A stretch of DNA of 64,000 nt from Pantoea vagans. Lineage in GTDB: Bacteria; Pseudomonadota; Gammaproteobacteria; Enterobacterales; Enterobacteriaceae. The position numbers were made by a program, and so were the translations under genes. The DNA is taken from contig NZ_CP011427.1 in NCBI RefSeq assembly GCF_001506165.1, forward strand, positions 1,550,001-1,614,000, in the 5' to 3' direction. The notes under the pieces were generated by a model. The model worked only from the letters and a program-made list of their open reading frames with translations, searched no databases and was not told the DNA's origin. This document shows, piece by piece, positions 1 to 12,642 of this stretch. The first letter of the stretch is position 1, and every line of letters begins with the position of its first letter.

Positions 1-149
1 CGCAGATCGGGCATTGGCACGACACCGGTGTTTGGCTCGATGGTGCAGAACGGAAAGTTGGCTGCTTCGATACCCGCTTTGGTCAGCGCGTTGAACAGGG
101 TGGATTTACCGACGTTCGGCAGGCCCACAATACCGCATTTAAATCCCAT
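1..149 (-). CDS. ychF: YchF, Obg-like GTPase/ATPase (N-terminal part only)
   Basis: Only the first 49 codons are present; the rest lies beyond the left edge. The translation begins [17 protein letters not shown], containing the G1/Walker A loop GLPNVGKST, and continues with [13 protein letters not shown], the YchF switch I segment. The family (OLA1/YchF) is a universally conserved P-loop protein that binds ribosomes and prefers ATP to GTP. The next gene upstream on the same strand is pth, the usual enterobacterial neighbour, so the pair is probably co-transcribed across a 111-bp gap. Identification is firm despite truncation. Confidence 0.93.
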
Positions 150-260
150 GGTCTGATTACCTTTATCACTGAGTGTGCGGCGCTGACTGACAGCGTCGAC
201 AGATTCAAAAAATTTCGCGCATTATACACAGAATTACCTTCTGCGGCGCGGGAATTGGCC

Positions 261-848
261 TTAACTGGCCTTGAAGGCGTGAAGGCGGTTCATCGCCTTG
301 ATCTTGTCTTCTTTCAGCCAGACTTCCGTGCAGCGCACGGCTTCATCGACGGCATCATCAATCAGCTTTTGTTCGCTGGCCGGGGGTTTACCTAAAACAA
401 AACCCGTCACTTTATTACGGTCACCCGGATGGCCGATGCCGACACGCAAACGCTGGAAATTATTGTTGTTGCCCAGTTTGCTAATAATGTCTTTCAGGCC
501 ATTGTGACCGCCGTGACCGCCACCCTGTTTGAACTTCGCCACGCCTGGCGGTAAGTCCAGCTCATCGTGCGCCACCAGAATTTCTTCAGGCGTGATGCGA
601 TAGAAAGTCGCCATCGCTGCTACCGCTTTGCCACTCAGGTTCATAAACGTCGTTGGCACCAACAGGCGTACGTCTTCGCCCGCCAATGACAGGCGCGCAG
701 TGTAGCCGTAAAATTTCGGCTCCTCTTTTAACGACTGATTATGCCTCTCAGCCAGCAAATCCACGTACCAGGCACCTGCATTATGGCGCGTTGCGGCGTA
801 TTCAGCGCCGGGATTGGCCAGCCCCACAATCAGTTTAATGCTGCTCAC
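261..848 (-). CDS. pth: Peptidyl-tRNA hydrolase
   Basis: A 195-aa cytosolic enzyme that cleaves the ester bond of peptidyl-tRNAs that drop off ribosomes, recycling tRNA. Residues expected for catalysis are visible: Asn12, His22, Asn70, Asp95 and Asn116, each shifted by two from the E. coli numbering because the N-terminus (MSSIKL) is slightly longer. The glycine-rich [12 protein letters not shown] segment is intact. The start codon is GTG at 848. It lies upstream of ychF on the same strand and is divergent from ychH across 258 bp, the E. coli arrangement. Confidence 0.96.
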   Translation of the reverse strand: MSSIKLIVGLANPGAEYAATRHNAGAWYVDLLAERHNQSLKEEPKFYGYTARLSLAGEDVRLLVPTTFMNLSGKAVAAMATFYRITPEEILVAHDELDLPPGVAKFKQGGGHGGHNGLKDIISKLGNNNNFQRLRVGIGHPGDRNKVTGFVLGKPPASEQKLIDDAVDEAVRCTEVWLKEDKIKAMNRLHAFKAS

Positions 849-1106
849 GATGTTTATCCTGTCTCACTGCGGAAAGGGCGATAGTTTACTGCCTGCAGGC
901 AGGGATGACAAAGGGTGTAATGGCCAGATAATGACGCTGTGTGACTAATCAATTTCTATCGAAATCAACAGGCTGGCGGTAAAGAAATGTCAGAGATTGT
1001 GAAGGATGTGTGATCCTGTACGCAACTTAACCGCAAGCCATTGCCTAAACTTATGACAAGTTAACCATACGTGCTGTTTGTTCTTTCATAAGGATGGAGG
1101 TGAATC

Positions 1107-1382
1107 ATGAAACGTCAAAACTGCCGCTTTGTGGGTAATGGCCTGATGTGTCTGGGTTTACTGACGATGGTACTGGGTGTCGGCTATTCCATTATTAATC
1201 AGCTACCTTCACTGCATCTGCCTCAGTTCCTCGCTCATGGTGCGATGTTCAGTATCTTCATCGGCGCATTGCTGTGGCTGATCGGCGCGCGCGTCAGCGG
1301 ACGTGAAAGAGTGGAAGACCGCTATTACTGGCTGCGTCATTATGGTGATAAACGCTGCCGTCGTAATCACTCTTCACATTAA
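1107..1382 (+). CDS. ychH: YchH, stress-induced inner-membrane protein
   Basis: A 91-aa protein matching E. coli YchH over its whole length. Two hydrophobic segments (about residues 11-31 and 44-62) are followed by a basic tail rich in Arg, Tyr and His (RYYWLRH, DKRCRRN). It starts at ATG preceded by AAGGATGGAGGTG. The family is linked to stress responses and biofilm in E. coli, with no known biochemical activity. It is divergent from pth, and its stop codon overlaps the stop of the convergent diguanylate cyclase gene by 4 bp, so no terminator separates them. Confidence 0.9.
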   Translation: MKRQNCRFVGNGLMCLGLLTMVLGVGYSIINQLPSLHLPQFLAHGAMFSIFIGALLWLIGARVSGRERVEDRYYWLRHYGDKRCRRNHSSH

Positions 1383-2554
1383 GTGAGCATCGCTTCCTGC
1401 AATGGCTGTAATGGCACCCGGTAACATTCGATGCGGTTACGGCCACTGGCTTTCGCGCGATAAAGCGCCTCATCCGCTAACCCGAGTAAAATCGGGAAAG
1501 TTTGATCGCGATGAATTGCGGTAGCGAAGCCAATACTCACCGTGTAGCAGACGTCGTTAGGCATCGATAACTGCGTTGCCAGGCGAATACGTTCGCACAC
1601 GCACTGTGCCTCCTCACTGGTGCCAGGCAAGATTGCGGCAAACTCTTCTCCGCCCAAACGGGCGAAATGCCCCTCTGCGGGTAACAGCGCCTGTACCACA
1701 TGGCAAAAATCGATTAATACCCGATCCCCTTGCTGATGCCCATAGCGATCGTTAATGCTTTTGAAATGGTCGAGGTCAAACAGCACTGCCGTGTAGATAT
1801 ACAGTTTAGGATGGCGGGCATTGCGCATCACCAATCGGTCAGCATGCTCGAACAGCGCACGGCGATTCCATACGCTGGTGAGAGGATCGTGCAGCGAGGC
1901 CAGTTTGTGCGCGATCTGCGTACGCTCATTCACCATTGCCAGGATAGTAAAGGTTAAGCCAATCACAAACAGTATCGACTCAAGGATCACATAAACCGAG
2001 AAGCTGGAACCGGCAATAGCACCGCGCACCGGCGTAGCAATGGCATCATCCAGAAATATCCGCGCCACATGAAACAGCAGATGGATCCACAGCAGCATCT
2101 GTGCCGGCCAGAATGTCACCGTCAGCGATGCGCGCGAGTGCCATAAAAGGCGAATCAGCGCGCCGGTGTAAATAATACAAAGCAGACAAAGCACCAGTAC
2201 CCGCTTGGGTTGGCTGTAATAAAACTCGGGGAAAATACAAAGTATCGCCCAGAGTAAGGCACCAGCCAGCCAGCTCAATCCCAAGGGTTTGCCACAAAAG
2301 ATGCGAAACGCATTCAACAGATTGCCATAAGCAAGCAGCATGACGACGTTGCCCACGGCAATCGGCAGAAAGTGAAATCCAGCGCTGCGAAGACTGCTAA
2401 GGAATACGGCTAACAGCGTCAGGCTGAGCGCGAGAGTGGTGAAACCCAGCACGCGATCGTACTGCGAACCCATCCAGGCGAAGACCAGAATAATACTCAA
2501 AAACCCGAGCACGTAGAGCTCACAAACAAATAATGTATAGATGTCGAGAGTCAT
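1379..2554 (-). CDS. Membrane-bound GGDEF diguanylate cyclase
   Basis: The protein has an N-terminal half of about seven hydrophobic segments and a C-terminal GGDEF domain. The active-site motif is GGEEF at about residues 301-305, so it probably makes cyclic di-GMP at the inner membrane. The usual inhibitory RxxD site just before GGEEF is absent (PAEG instead), which suggests no product inhibition through that site. I chose ATG at 2554 (391 aa) because the first membrane helix follows directly; ATG at 2626 would add 24 residues. Neither start has a strong ribosome site. It sits downstream of prs, where E. coli has dauA. The signal sensed is unknown. Confidence 0.82.
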   Translation of the reverse strand: MTLDIYTLFVCELYVLGFLSIILVFAWMGSQYDRVLGFTTLALSLTLLAVFLSSLRSAGFHFLPIAVGNVVMLLAYGNLLNAFRIFCGKPLGLSWLAGALLWAILCIFPEFYYSQPKRVLVLCLLCIIYTGALIRLLWHSRASLTVTFWPAQMLLWIHLLFHVARIFLDDAIATPVRGAIAGSSFSVYVILESILFVIGLTFTILAMVNERTQIAHKLASLHDPLTSVWNRRALFEHADRLVMRNARHPKLYIYTAVLFDLDHFKSINDRYGHQQGDRVLIDFCHVVQALLPAEGHFARLGGEEFAAILPGTSEEAQCVCERIRLATQLSMPNDVCYTVSIGFATAIHRDQTFPILLGLADEALYRAKASGRNRIECYRVPLQPLQEAMLT

Positions 2555-2740
2555 AGTGGTCGGAGTTCTCAGAAAAAAAGTGACAGGAAAAATACCACTA
2601 ATTATTAGAGCGCTAAAGCGCAGCATGATGTCTGAAATGAAAAGAGTGAAAGGCAGCGAGAATGGGGTGTTTTAACGAAATTTATCGCGAAAATATCTGT
2701 AGCGAAAGCGGCTTCATCGGTTGTGAAGACTGAGGAGATA

Positions 2741-2770
2741 AAAAACAAAACCGGGCGCGGGGCCCGGTTT
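2741..2770 (-). terminator. Rho-independent terminator of prs
   Basis: On the minus strand a GC-rich hairpin (AACCGGGC paired with GCCCGGTT) is followed by TTTTGTTTTTT. It begins 11 bp after the prs stop codon and separates prs from the downstream cyclase gene. Confidence 0.9.
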
Positions 2771-2781
2771 CATGCAATGAA

Positions 2782-3854
<1,073 letters not shown>

Positions 3855-3866
3855 TCACGCATACGC

Positions 3867-4724
3867 TTAGAGCCCGGAAAGGGTGCGATGCAACGGCGAG
3901 ATATTAAGCCCGCGCGCCACAAATCCGCAAATCCATTTCGGGGCAAGCTCCAGCACCTGACGAGCGTCGGACTCGGTGTTAAATTCAGCAAACACACAAG
4001 CTCCGGTCCCGGTCAGGCGCGACGGCGCGTATTCTAGCAGCCAGGAAAGCAGCGCATCAACCTCGCGAAAACGTTTTCTTGCCACAGCTTCACAATCATT
4101 GTGAAAAGGACGCTGTAACAGCTCATCTAATGTGCGTATCGGTGAATTGCGCGTCAGTTCCGGATCGCGAAACAGATCGGGGGTAGCAATACTGACCCCT
4201 GGATGCGCGACGAGGTACCATTTCTCTTCCGGTTCAGCGGGTTGAATCTGTTCGCCAACCCCTTGGGCAAAGGCGGCATGCCCACGGACAAACACCGGGA
4301 CATCGGCACCGAGCGCCACACCCAGGGTGGCTAACTCATCCACGCTTAGCTGTGTTTGCCATAAATGGTTGAGCGCGACCAGCACGGTAGCCGCATCAGA
4401 GGAGCCACCGCCCAGACCACCGCCCATCGGCAAACGTTTCTCAAGTGCGATCTGCGCTCCAGCATTGGCGGGCAACGTGTCGCGCGCGGCAGCGGCCTGT
4501 TTCAGTGCCTGCGCGGCGCGCACAATTAAGTTCTCTTCATCGGGCACTCCTGCCAGCGGTGTAAGCAGTGTAATGCTATCGCTGCTGTCCGGCGTAATCT
4601 CCAGCGTGTCACCGTGATCAAGGAACTGAAACAGGGTTTGCAGGTTGTGATAGCCGTCAGGACGACGGCCAGTGATGTAGAGAAACAGGTTCAGTTTTGC
4701 CGGAGCGGGCCAGGTGGTGATCAT
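3867..4724 (-). CDS. ispE: 4-diphosphocytidyl-2-C-methyl-D-erythritol kinase
   Basis: A 285-aa GHMP-family kinase that phosphorylates CDP-ME in the MEP pathway to isopentenyl diphosphate. The phosphate-binding loop [16 protein letters not shown] is at residues 99-114, and the catalytic pair Lys10 (PAPAKLN) and Asp141 (GADVPV) is present. Its ATG overlaps the lolB stop codon as ATGA, indicating translational coupling. The order lolB-ispE-prs is the enterobacterial norm. Confidence 0.96.
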   Translation of the reverse strand: MITTWPAPAKLNLFLYITGRRPDGYHNLQTLFQFLDHGDTLEITPDSSDSITLLTPLAGVPDEENLIVRAAQALKQAAAARDTLPANAGAQIALEKRLPMGGGLGGGSSDAATVLVALNHLWQTQLSVDELATLGVALGADVPVFVRGHAAFAQGVGEQIQPAEPEEKWYLVAHPGVSIATPDLFRDPELTRNSPIRTLDELLQRPFHNDCEAVARKRFREVDALLSWLLEYAPSRLTGTGACVFAEFNTESDARQVLELAPKWICGFVARGLNISPLHRTLSGL

Positions 4725-5344
4725 TTCGTGGTCCAGCTATCCATACGCAGTTTGATGCGCTGACCACCTTCGGTCAGTTCCAGATTGGCTGGCAGCGGCG
4801 GGTTAACCTTGCTGTCGTAATCGGAAATGTTCACTTTCCACTGTTGTCCATTGCGGCTGTAGTTCACACTCTGCAACTGGTAGCTGCTGTTCAGCTGATA
4901 ATCGGTGGCATCACCTGGCAGGCCCATCATCCATTGACGCAGGTTCGCCAGCGGAATATCCATGCCGGTGAGCTGAGAGATCATCTTCTCGGCATCGTTG
5001 CTGACGTAACGCTTGCCTTTGTTATCGACGATTTGCACCACGGAACCTTGGGCATCAAGCTGCAACTCGGTGCTGCCAAGCGGGTTGGTGAGCAGCAGAC
5101 GATAGCGGTCAGCGGCGGTTTGCTGCCAGTTAAAGCGCGCGTACACTTTTTGCTTATCAGAGAGATAGGCAAATGCGCCGCGCGTTTGATACTGGGTGAT
5201 TTTCGCGACAGCTTGTTGATGTTGCTGCCATTGCGGTGAAGTGGTGCTGGGACCCGGACCCTGGGGTTTATTGATGCTACAAGCAGCCAGCAACACGCTG
5301 GCAAGGGGCAGAAGGCGCAACAACTTGCGCGGGGGCAATTGCAT
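4721..5344 (-). CDS. lolB: LolB, outer-membrane lipoprotein receptor
   Basis: A 207-aa lipoprotein that accepts lipoproteins from LolA and inserts them into the outer membrane. The N-terminus has a signal peptide ending in the lipobox LLAAC, with the lipidated cysteine at residue 22, the E. coli position when ATG 5344 is used. An in-frame GTG at 5347 is better spaced from the upstream GAGGAG, so the true start could be one codon earlier. The conserved [11 protein letters not shown] and [10 protein letters not shown] segments are present. It is divergent from hemA across about 210 bp. Confidence 0.94.
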   Translation of the reverse strand: MQLPPRKLLRLLPLASVLLAACSINKPQGPGPSTTSPQWQQHQQAVAKITQYQTRGAFAYLSDKQKVYARFNWQQTAADRYRLLLTNPLGSTELQLDAQGSVVQIVDNKGKRYVSNDAEKMISQLTGMDIPLANLRQWMMGLPGDATDYQLNSSYQLQSVNYSRNGQQWKVNISDYDSKVNPPLPANLELTEGGQRIKLRMDSWTTK

Positions 5345-5560
5345 CACGTGGTCGTCTCCTCAGACACGTTTTTAATTCCTAACAGGTAACGCTAACCATC
5401 CAAATCTGTGCCGTCAATGCCGATGTAATGATAATTGCGCACGATCAGTTTAATCTTATTACAGTCATAGCCTTTGTATGGCTTTTCTTGATCTGTGGCA
5501 TCTTGTAGAATGCGCTTCACAAAACCCTGACAATCATTGGGACATCCCAACCCGATCACC

Positions 5561-6817
5561 ATGACGCTGCTTGCACTCGGAATCAACCACAAAACCGCAC
5601 CTGTCGCCCTGCGCGAACGTGTTGCGTTTCTGCCCGACACGCTGGATCAGGCATTAAACAGCCTGCTGTCCCAGCCGATGGTGCAGAGCGGTGTGGTGCT
5701 CTCAACCTGTAACCGTACTGAACTTTACCTTAGCGTAGAGCAGCAAACGGACCTGCAGGAGAGGCTGGTGCGCTGGCTGTGTGAGTATCACGATCTGCGG
5801 GAAGAGGATGTCCGCGCGAGCCTGTACTGGCATCAGGATAATGCGGCGGTAAGCCATCTGATGCGTGTCGCCAGCGGTCTGGATTCACTGGTGTTGGGTG
5901 AGCCACAAATTCTTGGGCAGGTGAAAAAAGCCCATGCTGACTCATCGCGTGACCATGCGTTGAGCAGTGAACTGGAGCGTATGTTCCAGAAAACCTTCTC
6001 CGTCGCCAAACGCGTCCGTACTGAAACCGAAATCGGGGCCAGTGCGGTGTCCGTCGCCTTTGCTGCCTGCTCGTTAGCCCGTCAAATTTTCGAATCCCTC
6101 AGCACGGTGAACGTCCTGCTGGTGGGGGCCGGTGAAACCATCGAGTTAGTGGCGCGTCACCTGCGTGAACACAAAGTACAAAAGCTGATGATTGCCAACC
6201 GCACCCGTGAACGCGCTCAACTGCTGGCGGACGAAGTGGGTGCAGAAGTGATCGGTTTGGGTGATATCGAAACGCGTCTGGCGGATGCAGACATTATTAT
6301 CTCTTCCACCGCCAGCCCCTTGCCGATTATTGGTAAAGGCATGGTAGAGCGCGCGTTGAAGGCGCGCCGTAATCAGCCGATGTTGCTGGTGGATATTGCC
6401 GTACCACGTGATGTCGAACCCGAAGTGGGTAAACTGGCTAACGCCTATTTGTACAGCGTCGATGACCTGCAGGCGATCATCGAACAGAACATGGCGCAGC
6501 GTAAAGCCGCCGCCGTGCAGGCTGAAAGTATTGTGGTGCAGGAAAGCGGTGAATTTATGGCGTGGCTGCGTGCGCAAAGCGCGGGCGACACCATCCGTGA
6601 GTACCGCTCGCAGGCTGACGACGTCCGCGCAGAACTGCAAGAGCGTGCGTTAGCCGCTCTGCGCCAGGGCGCGGATGCTGAGAAAGTTTTACAGGAGTTA
6701 GCGCACAAGCTGACTAACCGCCTTATTCATGCACCAACCAAATCATTGCAGCAGGCCGCGCGCGACGGCGACAGCGAACGCCTGCAGATCTTACGTGACA
6801 GCCTCGGTTTAGAGTAA
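5561..6817 (+). CDS. hemA: Glutamyl-tRNA reductase
   Basis: A 418-aa enzyme, the E. coli length, that reduces Glu-tRNA(Glu) to glutamate-1-semialdehyde, the first committed step of haem and siroheme synthesis by the C5 route. The catalytic cysteine is Cys50 in [10 protein letters not shown]; the NADPH-binding segment [16 protein letters not shown] follows in the middle. I use ATG at 5561 ([14 protein letters not shown]) rather than an upstream in-frame ATG because it matches the family N-terminus. hemA heads the hemA-prfA-prmC-sirB2-sirB1-kdsA series and also supplies precursor for the siroheme used by the nitrite reductase in this window. Confidence 0.97.
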   Translation: MTLLALGINHKTAPVALRERVAFLPDTLDQALNSLLSQPMVQSGVVLSTCNRTELYLSVEQQTDLQERLVRWLCEYHDLREEDVRASLYWHQDNAAVSHLMRVASGLDSLVLGEPQILGQVKKAHADSSRDHALSSELERMFQKTFSVAKRVRTETEIGASAVSVAFAACSLARQIFESLSTVNVLLVGAGETIELVARHLREHKVQKLMIANRTRERAQLLADEVGAEVIGLGDIETRLADADIIISSTASPLPIIGKGMVERALKARRNQPMLLVDIAVPRDVEPEVGKLANAYLYSVDDLQAIIEQNMAQRKAAAVQAESIVVQESGEFMAWLRAQSAGDTIREYRSQADDVRAELQERALAALRQGADAEKVLQELAHKLTNRLIHAPTKSLQQAARDGDSERLQILRDSLGLE

Positions 6818-6858
6818 TCTGGTCTGTCACGACCTATCACTGGGATACCCTCTATTAC

Positions 6859-7941
6859 ATGAAGAGCTCTATTGTTGCCAAGCTGGAAGCCCTCCAGGAA
6901 CGCCACGAAGAAGTGGAAGCGTTACTGGGCGATGCCGGCGTTATTGGCGATCAAGAACGTTTCCGCGCATTGTCTCGCGAATATGCGCAGCTGACCGATG
7001 TCACCCGTTGTTTCCGTGACTGGCAGCAAGTACAGGAAGATATCGAAACCGCTGAAATGATGCTCGATGATCCTGAAATGCGCGAAATGGCCAATGAAGA
7101 ATTAAAACTCTCGCGTGAGAAGCGTGAGGTGCTGGAACAGCAACTACAGGTGCTATTGCTGCCGAAAGACCCTGACGATGAACGCTCGTGCTTTGTGGAA
7201 GTGCGCGCCGGAACCGGCGGTGATGAAGCGGCCATCTTTGCCGGCGATCTGTTCCGTATGTACAGCCGTTATGCAGAATCCCGCCGTTGGCAGGTGGAAA
7301 TCATCAGTGCTAACGAAGGCGAGCACGGCGGTTACAAAGAGGTCATCGCGCGCATTATTGGCGACGGTGCTTACGGTCGTTTGAAGTTTGAGTCAGGCGG
7401 TCATCGTGTGCAACGCGTGCCAGAAACGGAATCTCAGGGGCGTATTCATACCTCTGCCTGTACCGTTGCGGTGATGCCGGAACTGCCCGAAGCGGAAATG
7501 CCAGAAATTAACGCGGGCGATCTGAAAATTGATACTTTCCGCTCCTCTGGTGCGGGTGGTCAGCACGTTAACACCACCGACTCTGCTATCCGTATTACCC
7601 ACTTACCGACCGGTATTGTGGTGGAGTGTCAGGACGAACGCTCGCAGCATAAAAACAAAGCCAAAGCGTTGGCGGTATTGGGCGCGCGTATTCACGCAGC
7701 GGAAACCGCTAAACGTAATGCGGCTGAAGCCTCAACCCGCCGCAACCTGCTGGGCAGTGGTGACCGTTCCGACCGTAACCGTACCTACAATTTCCCGCAG
7801 GGGCGTGTGACCGACCACCGTATTAACCTGACGCTTTACCGTCTGGACGAGACCATGGAAGGCAAGCTGGATACCCTGATTGAGCCGATCGTGCAGGAGT
7901 ATCAAGCCGATCAGCTGGCCGCGTTGGCTGGACAGGATTGA
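6859..7941 (+). CDS. prfA: Peptide chain release factor 1
   Basis: A 360-aa factor that recognises UAA and UAG and triggers peptide release on the ribosome. The catalytic GGQ loop is at residues 233-235 ([10 protein letters not shown]), exactly as in E. coli RF1. The stop-codon recognition tripeptide reads PET at 188-190, a common family variant of the E. coli PAT. It lies 41 bp downstream of hemA, and its stop overlaps the start of prmC, which encodes the methyltransferase that modifies this GGQ glutamine. Confidence 0.97.
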   Translation: MKSSIVAKLEALQERHEEVEALLGDAGVIGDQERFRALSREYAQLTDVTRCFRDWQQVQEDIETAEMMLDDPEMREMANEELKLSREKREVLEQQLQVLLLPKDPDDERSCFVEVRAGTGGDEAAIFAGDLFRMYSRYAESRRWQVEIISANEGEHGGYKEVIARIIGDGAYGRLKFESGGHRVQRVPETESQGRIHTSACTVAVMPELPEAEMPEINAGDLKIDTFRSSGAGGQHVNTTDSAIRITHLPTGIVVECQDERSQHKNKAKALAVLGARIHAAETAKRNAAEASTRRNLLGSGDRSDRNRTYNFPQGRVTDHRINLTLYRLDETMEGKLDTLIEPIVQEYQADQLAALAGQD

Positions 7942-8771
7942 TGATCATTCGTCACTGGCTGCAGCAGGCGGTGGTTGCCCTCTGTGGCGGCGATAGCCCA
8001 AAGCGCGATGCGGAAATTTTGCTGGGTTTTGTCACCGGTAAATCGCGCAGTTGGCTGGTGGCATTTGATGATACCAAGCTCGACGCCGCACAAATCGCCG
8101 AGCTTGATGCGCTGTTGGCGCGCCGGGTGACCGGTGAACCCATTGCCCATCTGGTGGGCGAACGCGAATTCTGGTCGTTGCCGCTGCGTGTCAGTGATGC
8201 GACGCTGATTCCGCGCCCGGATACTGAAGTGCTGGTGGAACAGGCGCTGGTGCGCGTGCCGTCAACGCCATCCTCTCTACTTGATCTTGGCACAGGCACG
8301 GGTGCTATCGCGTTAGCACTGGCGAGTGAACGGCCTGATTGTCAGGTGCTGGGATGTGACCGCATACCCGAAGCTGTCGCGCTGGCACAAGATAATGCAC
8401 AGCGCCTGCACATCAACAATGCCCGTTTTCAGCTCAGCCACTGGTTTAACGATCTCCCCTCCCAACGTTTTGACCTGATTGTCAGCAATCCTCCTTATAT
8501 CGATGCCGCCGATGAACATCTGCAGCAGGGAGATGTGCGTTTTGAACCGCTTAGCGCGCTGGTGGCGGATGATGCCGGGCTGGCCGATTTGCGCTTCATC
8601 ATTCAAAGCGCGCCGCAATGGTTGCAACCTGGCGGCTGGCTCTTGCTGGAACACGGCTGGCAACAGGATGAAGCGGTGCGAACCATTTTGACGCAACATG
8701 GCTATCAGCAGGTCAGCAGCGTCAATGATTATGGCGGCAATCCCCGCGTTACTCTTGGACAACTTTTCTGA
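7941..8771 (+). CDS. prmC: Release factor glutamine methyltransferase
   Basis: A 276-aa SAM-dependent methyltransferase that methylates the glutamine of the GGQ motif in RF1 and RF2. The SAM-binding motif LDLGTGTGAIAL and the NPPY active-site motif (IVSNPPYID) are intact, as is the N-terminal substrate-recognition region with LIPRPDTE. ATG at 7941 overlaps the prfA stop by one base (TGATG); an in-frame TTG just before it is less likely. Coupling to its substrate gene is the standard arrangement. Confidence 0.96.
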   Translation: MIIRHWLQQAVVALCGGDSPKRDAEILLGFVTGKSRSWLVAFDDTKLDAAQIAELDALLARRVTGEPIAHLVGEREFWSLPLRVSDATLIPRPDTEVLVEQALVRVPSTPSSLLDLGTGTGAIALALASERPDCQVLGCDRIPEAVALAQDNAQRLHINNARFQLSHWFNDLPSQRFDLIVSNPPYIDAADEHLQQGDVRFEPLSALVADDAGLADLRFIIQSAPQWLQPGGWLLLEHGWQQDEAVRTILTQHGYQQVSSVNDYGGNPRVTLGQLF

Positions 8772-8785
8772 TTTAAGGAAGTACA

Positions 8786-9180
8786 ATGGCGAGCTGGTAT
8801 CCGCTGATTAAACATTTTCACCTCTTGACCGTTGCGCTGACTATCAGCCTGTTTCTGCTGCGTTTTTATTGGCTGACAACCGGTTCTGCCATGCTGCAAC
8901 GCCGCTGGGTGCGCATCGCGCCTCATATTAATGACACCTTTTTGCTGCTCAGCGGCGTGGGGTTGGTGGTGATAACGCACTTTTATCCGTTCTCGCCACA
9001 AGGAAGCTGGCTGACGGAGAAGCTGTTAGGGGTTATCATCTACATCGCCTTAGGTTCCGTGGCATTAAGCCGTCGCCCACGCAAGATGGGGACACGTTGG
9101 ATCGCTTGCCTGATTGCAATCGTTGCGTTGCTGTTTGTGATTAAGCTGGCGATGACCAAAATGCCGATATTGGGGATAGT

Positions 9181-9184
<4 letters not shown>
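8786..9184 (+). CDS. sirB2: SirB2-family inner-membrane protein (YchQ)
   Basis: A 132-aa protein with four hydrophobic segments (about residues 10-28, 50-68, 75-92 and 105-122), matching the SirB2/YchQ family in length and position between prmC and sirB1. The family function is unknown; the name comes from an early genetic screen of SPI-1 regulation in Salmonella. The start ATG follows AAGGA. Its stop overlaps the start of sirB1 by 4 bp. Confidence 0.88.
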
Positions 9185-10871
<1,687 letters not shown>

Positions 10872-10890
10872 TTGATTGCTGATGATTGTA

Positions 10891-10919
10891 AAAAAGGCGC
10901 CGCGATGGCGCCTTTTTTT
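10891..10919 (+). terminator. Terminator after kdsA
   Basis: GGCGCC-GCGAT-GGCGCC hairpin flanked by an A-run on the left and seven Ts on the right, 20 bp after the kdsA stop. The A-run means it could also work in reverse for chaA. Confidence 0.9.
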
Positions 10920-10925
10920 ATGGTG

Positions 10926-10998
10926 GTAGCGGCGCAATTTATCGCGCAATCGTGCAGCGGTGTGACTGCCAGGGGCGCGCAATAAATTGCGCCGCTAC
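10926..10998. repeat. Palindromic intergenic repeat, copy 1
   Basis: The left arm begins GTAGCGGCGCAATTTATC (10926 on) and the right arm (10975-10998) is its near-perfect inverse, ending AATTGCGCCGCTAC, around a 27-nt centre. The same arms recur at 44387-44443 and 59931-59998. It lies between the kdsA terminator and the stop of the convergent chaA gene. It is probably a REP-like or small mobile palindromic element; a long hairpin would form in RNA from either strand. Confidence 0.85.
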
Positions 10999-11004
10999 GC
11001 GTTC

Positions 11005-12096
11005 CTACAACATAATTGTCAGTAAATAGCCGGCAAACAGTGCCAGGTGCGCGGCACCGTTTAGCACATTGGTACGTCCGGTTGAGAACGAGATGTGGCA
11101 CAAGATCAATGCCGCACTCATGATCACCATATGCGGTGGCTCCAGGCCAAATATCAGTTGCTGGCCCGTCAGGGTGGCGATGATGCTGACTGCGGGAACC
11201 GTTAAGGAAATCGTGGCTAACACCGAACCAAAGAACAGGTTCATGGCGCGCTGGACCTGGTTCATTAACACCGCTTTGATCGCCCCCAAACCTTCTGGTG
11301 ACAGAATCAGCAACGCGACGAGGAAACCGGTGAACTGCGCGGGTGCATTCAGTTCTGTCAGCAGTTGCTCCAGAGTATTGGCGTTCATCTTGGTGACCGC
11401 GATAACGGCAATCAGATGCACGATCAACCAAATGGTATGCCACACAGAACTGTGAGCGGAAGGTTTGCCGTGATGGGGATCGCCATCGTCGCCGTCATCT
11501 TCATGCTCATACACAAACAGGCTCTGGTGCGTTTTCGTTTGAATCAGCAGGAACACGCCATACATCGCCGCTGAAATAGCCGCGATGATCAGTGCCTGGG
11601 CGGTGGTGAAATTACCACCCGGTAACGCGTTAGGGAACACCAACACCAAAATCGCCAACGGGAAAATGGCGATCATGTACTGTTTCACGCCTGCCAGATT
11701 CACATATTGCGTAGCAAATTTACGTCCGCCGAGCAGCAGTGCAAAACCAACCAGGCCACCGGTAACAATCATAATGATGGAGTAGAGGGTATCGCGCATC
11801 AGCGCCGGTGCAGCATCACCGGTGGCCATTAATGCGGAGATCAGGCTCACTTCTAATATCACCACCGACAGGCTTAAAATCAGCGAACCATAGGGTTCGC
11901 CCAGGCGGTGTGCCAGAACGTCGGCGTGACGTACTACGCTGAACGCACTGCAGAGGATTGCTACCAGAGACAGCAAGTTAATGCCGATAACCGGCATCAG
12001 CGCGGTTTGGCCGCCAAAGAAGCTCAGCACCGCGAGCGCAGCAATGGGGAAAATCAGCGAGTATTCGGTATGTCGGGTCTTTTCATGTGTAGCCAT
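11005..12096 (-). CDS. chaA: ChaA, sodium-potassium/proton (calcium/proton) antiporter
   Basis: A 363-aa inner-membrane exchanger of the CaCA superfamily with about eleven hydrophobic segments. Two related repeats carry the acidic ion-binding helices (LILSLSVVILEVSLI and LILSPEGLGAIKAVL). A central cytoplasmic loop has the acidic and histidine-rich stretch EHEDDGDDGDPHHG, as in E. coli ChaA. The protein exports Na+, K+ or Ca2+ at alkaline pH. Its stop is only 6 bp from a palindromic repeat. It is divergent from chaC, and chaB is absent. Confidence 0.94.
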   Translation of the reverse strand: MATHEKTRHTEYSLIFPIAALAVLSFFGGQTALMPVIGINLLSLVAILCSAFSVVRHADVLAHRLGEPYGSLILSLSVVILEVSLISALMATGDAAPALMRDTLYSIIMIVTGGLVGFALLLGGRKFATQYVNLAGVKQYMIAIFPLAILVLVFPNALPGGNFTTAQALIIAAISAAMYGVFLLIQTKTHQSLFVYEHEDDGDDGDPHHGKPSAHSSVWHTIWLIVHLIAVIAVTKMNANTLEQLLTELNAPAQFTGFLVALLILSPEGLGAIKAVLMNQVQRAMNLFFGSVLATISLTVPAVSIIATLTGQQLIFGLEPPHMVIMSAALILCHISFSTGRTNVLNGAAHLALFAGYLLTIML

Positions 12097-12642
12097 TCAC
12101 CATCCTCTCCGGAAAAAAGAACCAAAACAGGCCATCAGTGCCTGATAAATATAATGACTTTTCTGACGCAGCGCAGTGTAACTTTTCAACAGTTGTGTTG
12201 CAGAGTCTTTACGCGTTTTTACTTAATGAATATTAATGACCTAAGTTGATAAAACTGAGTGTTATCCAGTAATAATGTCTGATATTCATTGGGTTGAAAT
12301 GAGAGTAAATTCACTTAATTTATAAAATGGCACCAAATTTAACGAGGTTAAATCGCTCTTATTTTGGTTTGATTAAGAAGTTTCGGTTTATTTAACTAAA
12401 GTTAGACTTTTCTAACTTGCATGCATGACTCTCTATTAAACCGCCTCCCTAATTCAAGTTCTTCGCCAGGCAGCCGATGCTATTTACGAAGAATTTCCCC
12501 TTTGTGATCGGGGTCAATCTTGAAACTTTTATGAAAAATGCATTAATGTCTTCTCTTAAGTCGACGCAACGCGTGTTGCCTGTAAGACATCATCTTTGAG
12601 GAGCCGAACCGACAGGATGTCAGCGCAGTAGAGGAGGTCGCA
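12097..12642. other. Gene-free AT-rich gap between chaA and chaC
   Basis: About 546 bp with no convincing gene. It must hold the divergent promoters of chaA and chaC. A 7-bp inverted repeat (AAGTTAG at 12399-12405, CTAACTT at 12412-12418) is the only clear secondary structure. I looked for chaB, which lies before chaC in E. coli, and found no remnant. Confidence 0.6.

Noticed and set aside
5489..5515. TTGATC and TAGAAT as a hemA promoter
   Set aside because: The spacer is about 12 bp, not workable for sigma-70, and no better -35 lies at 17 bp.
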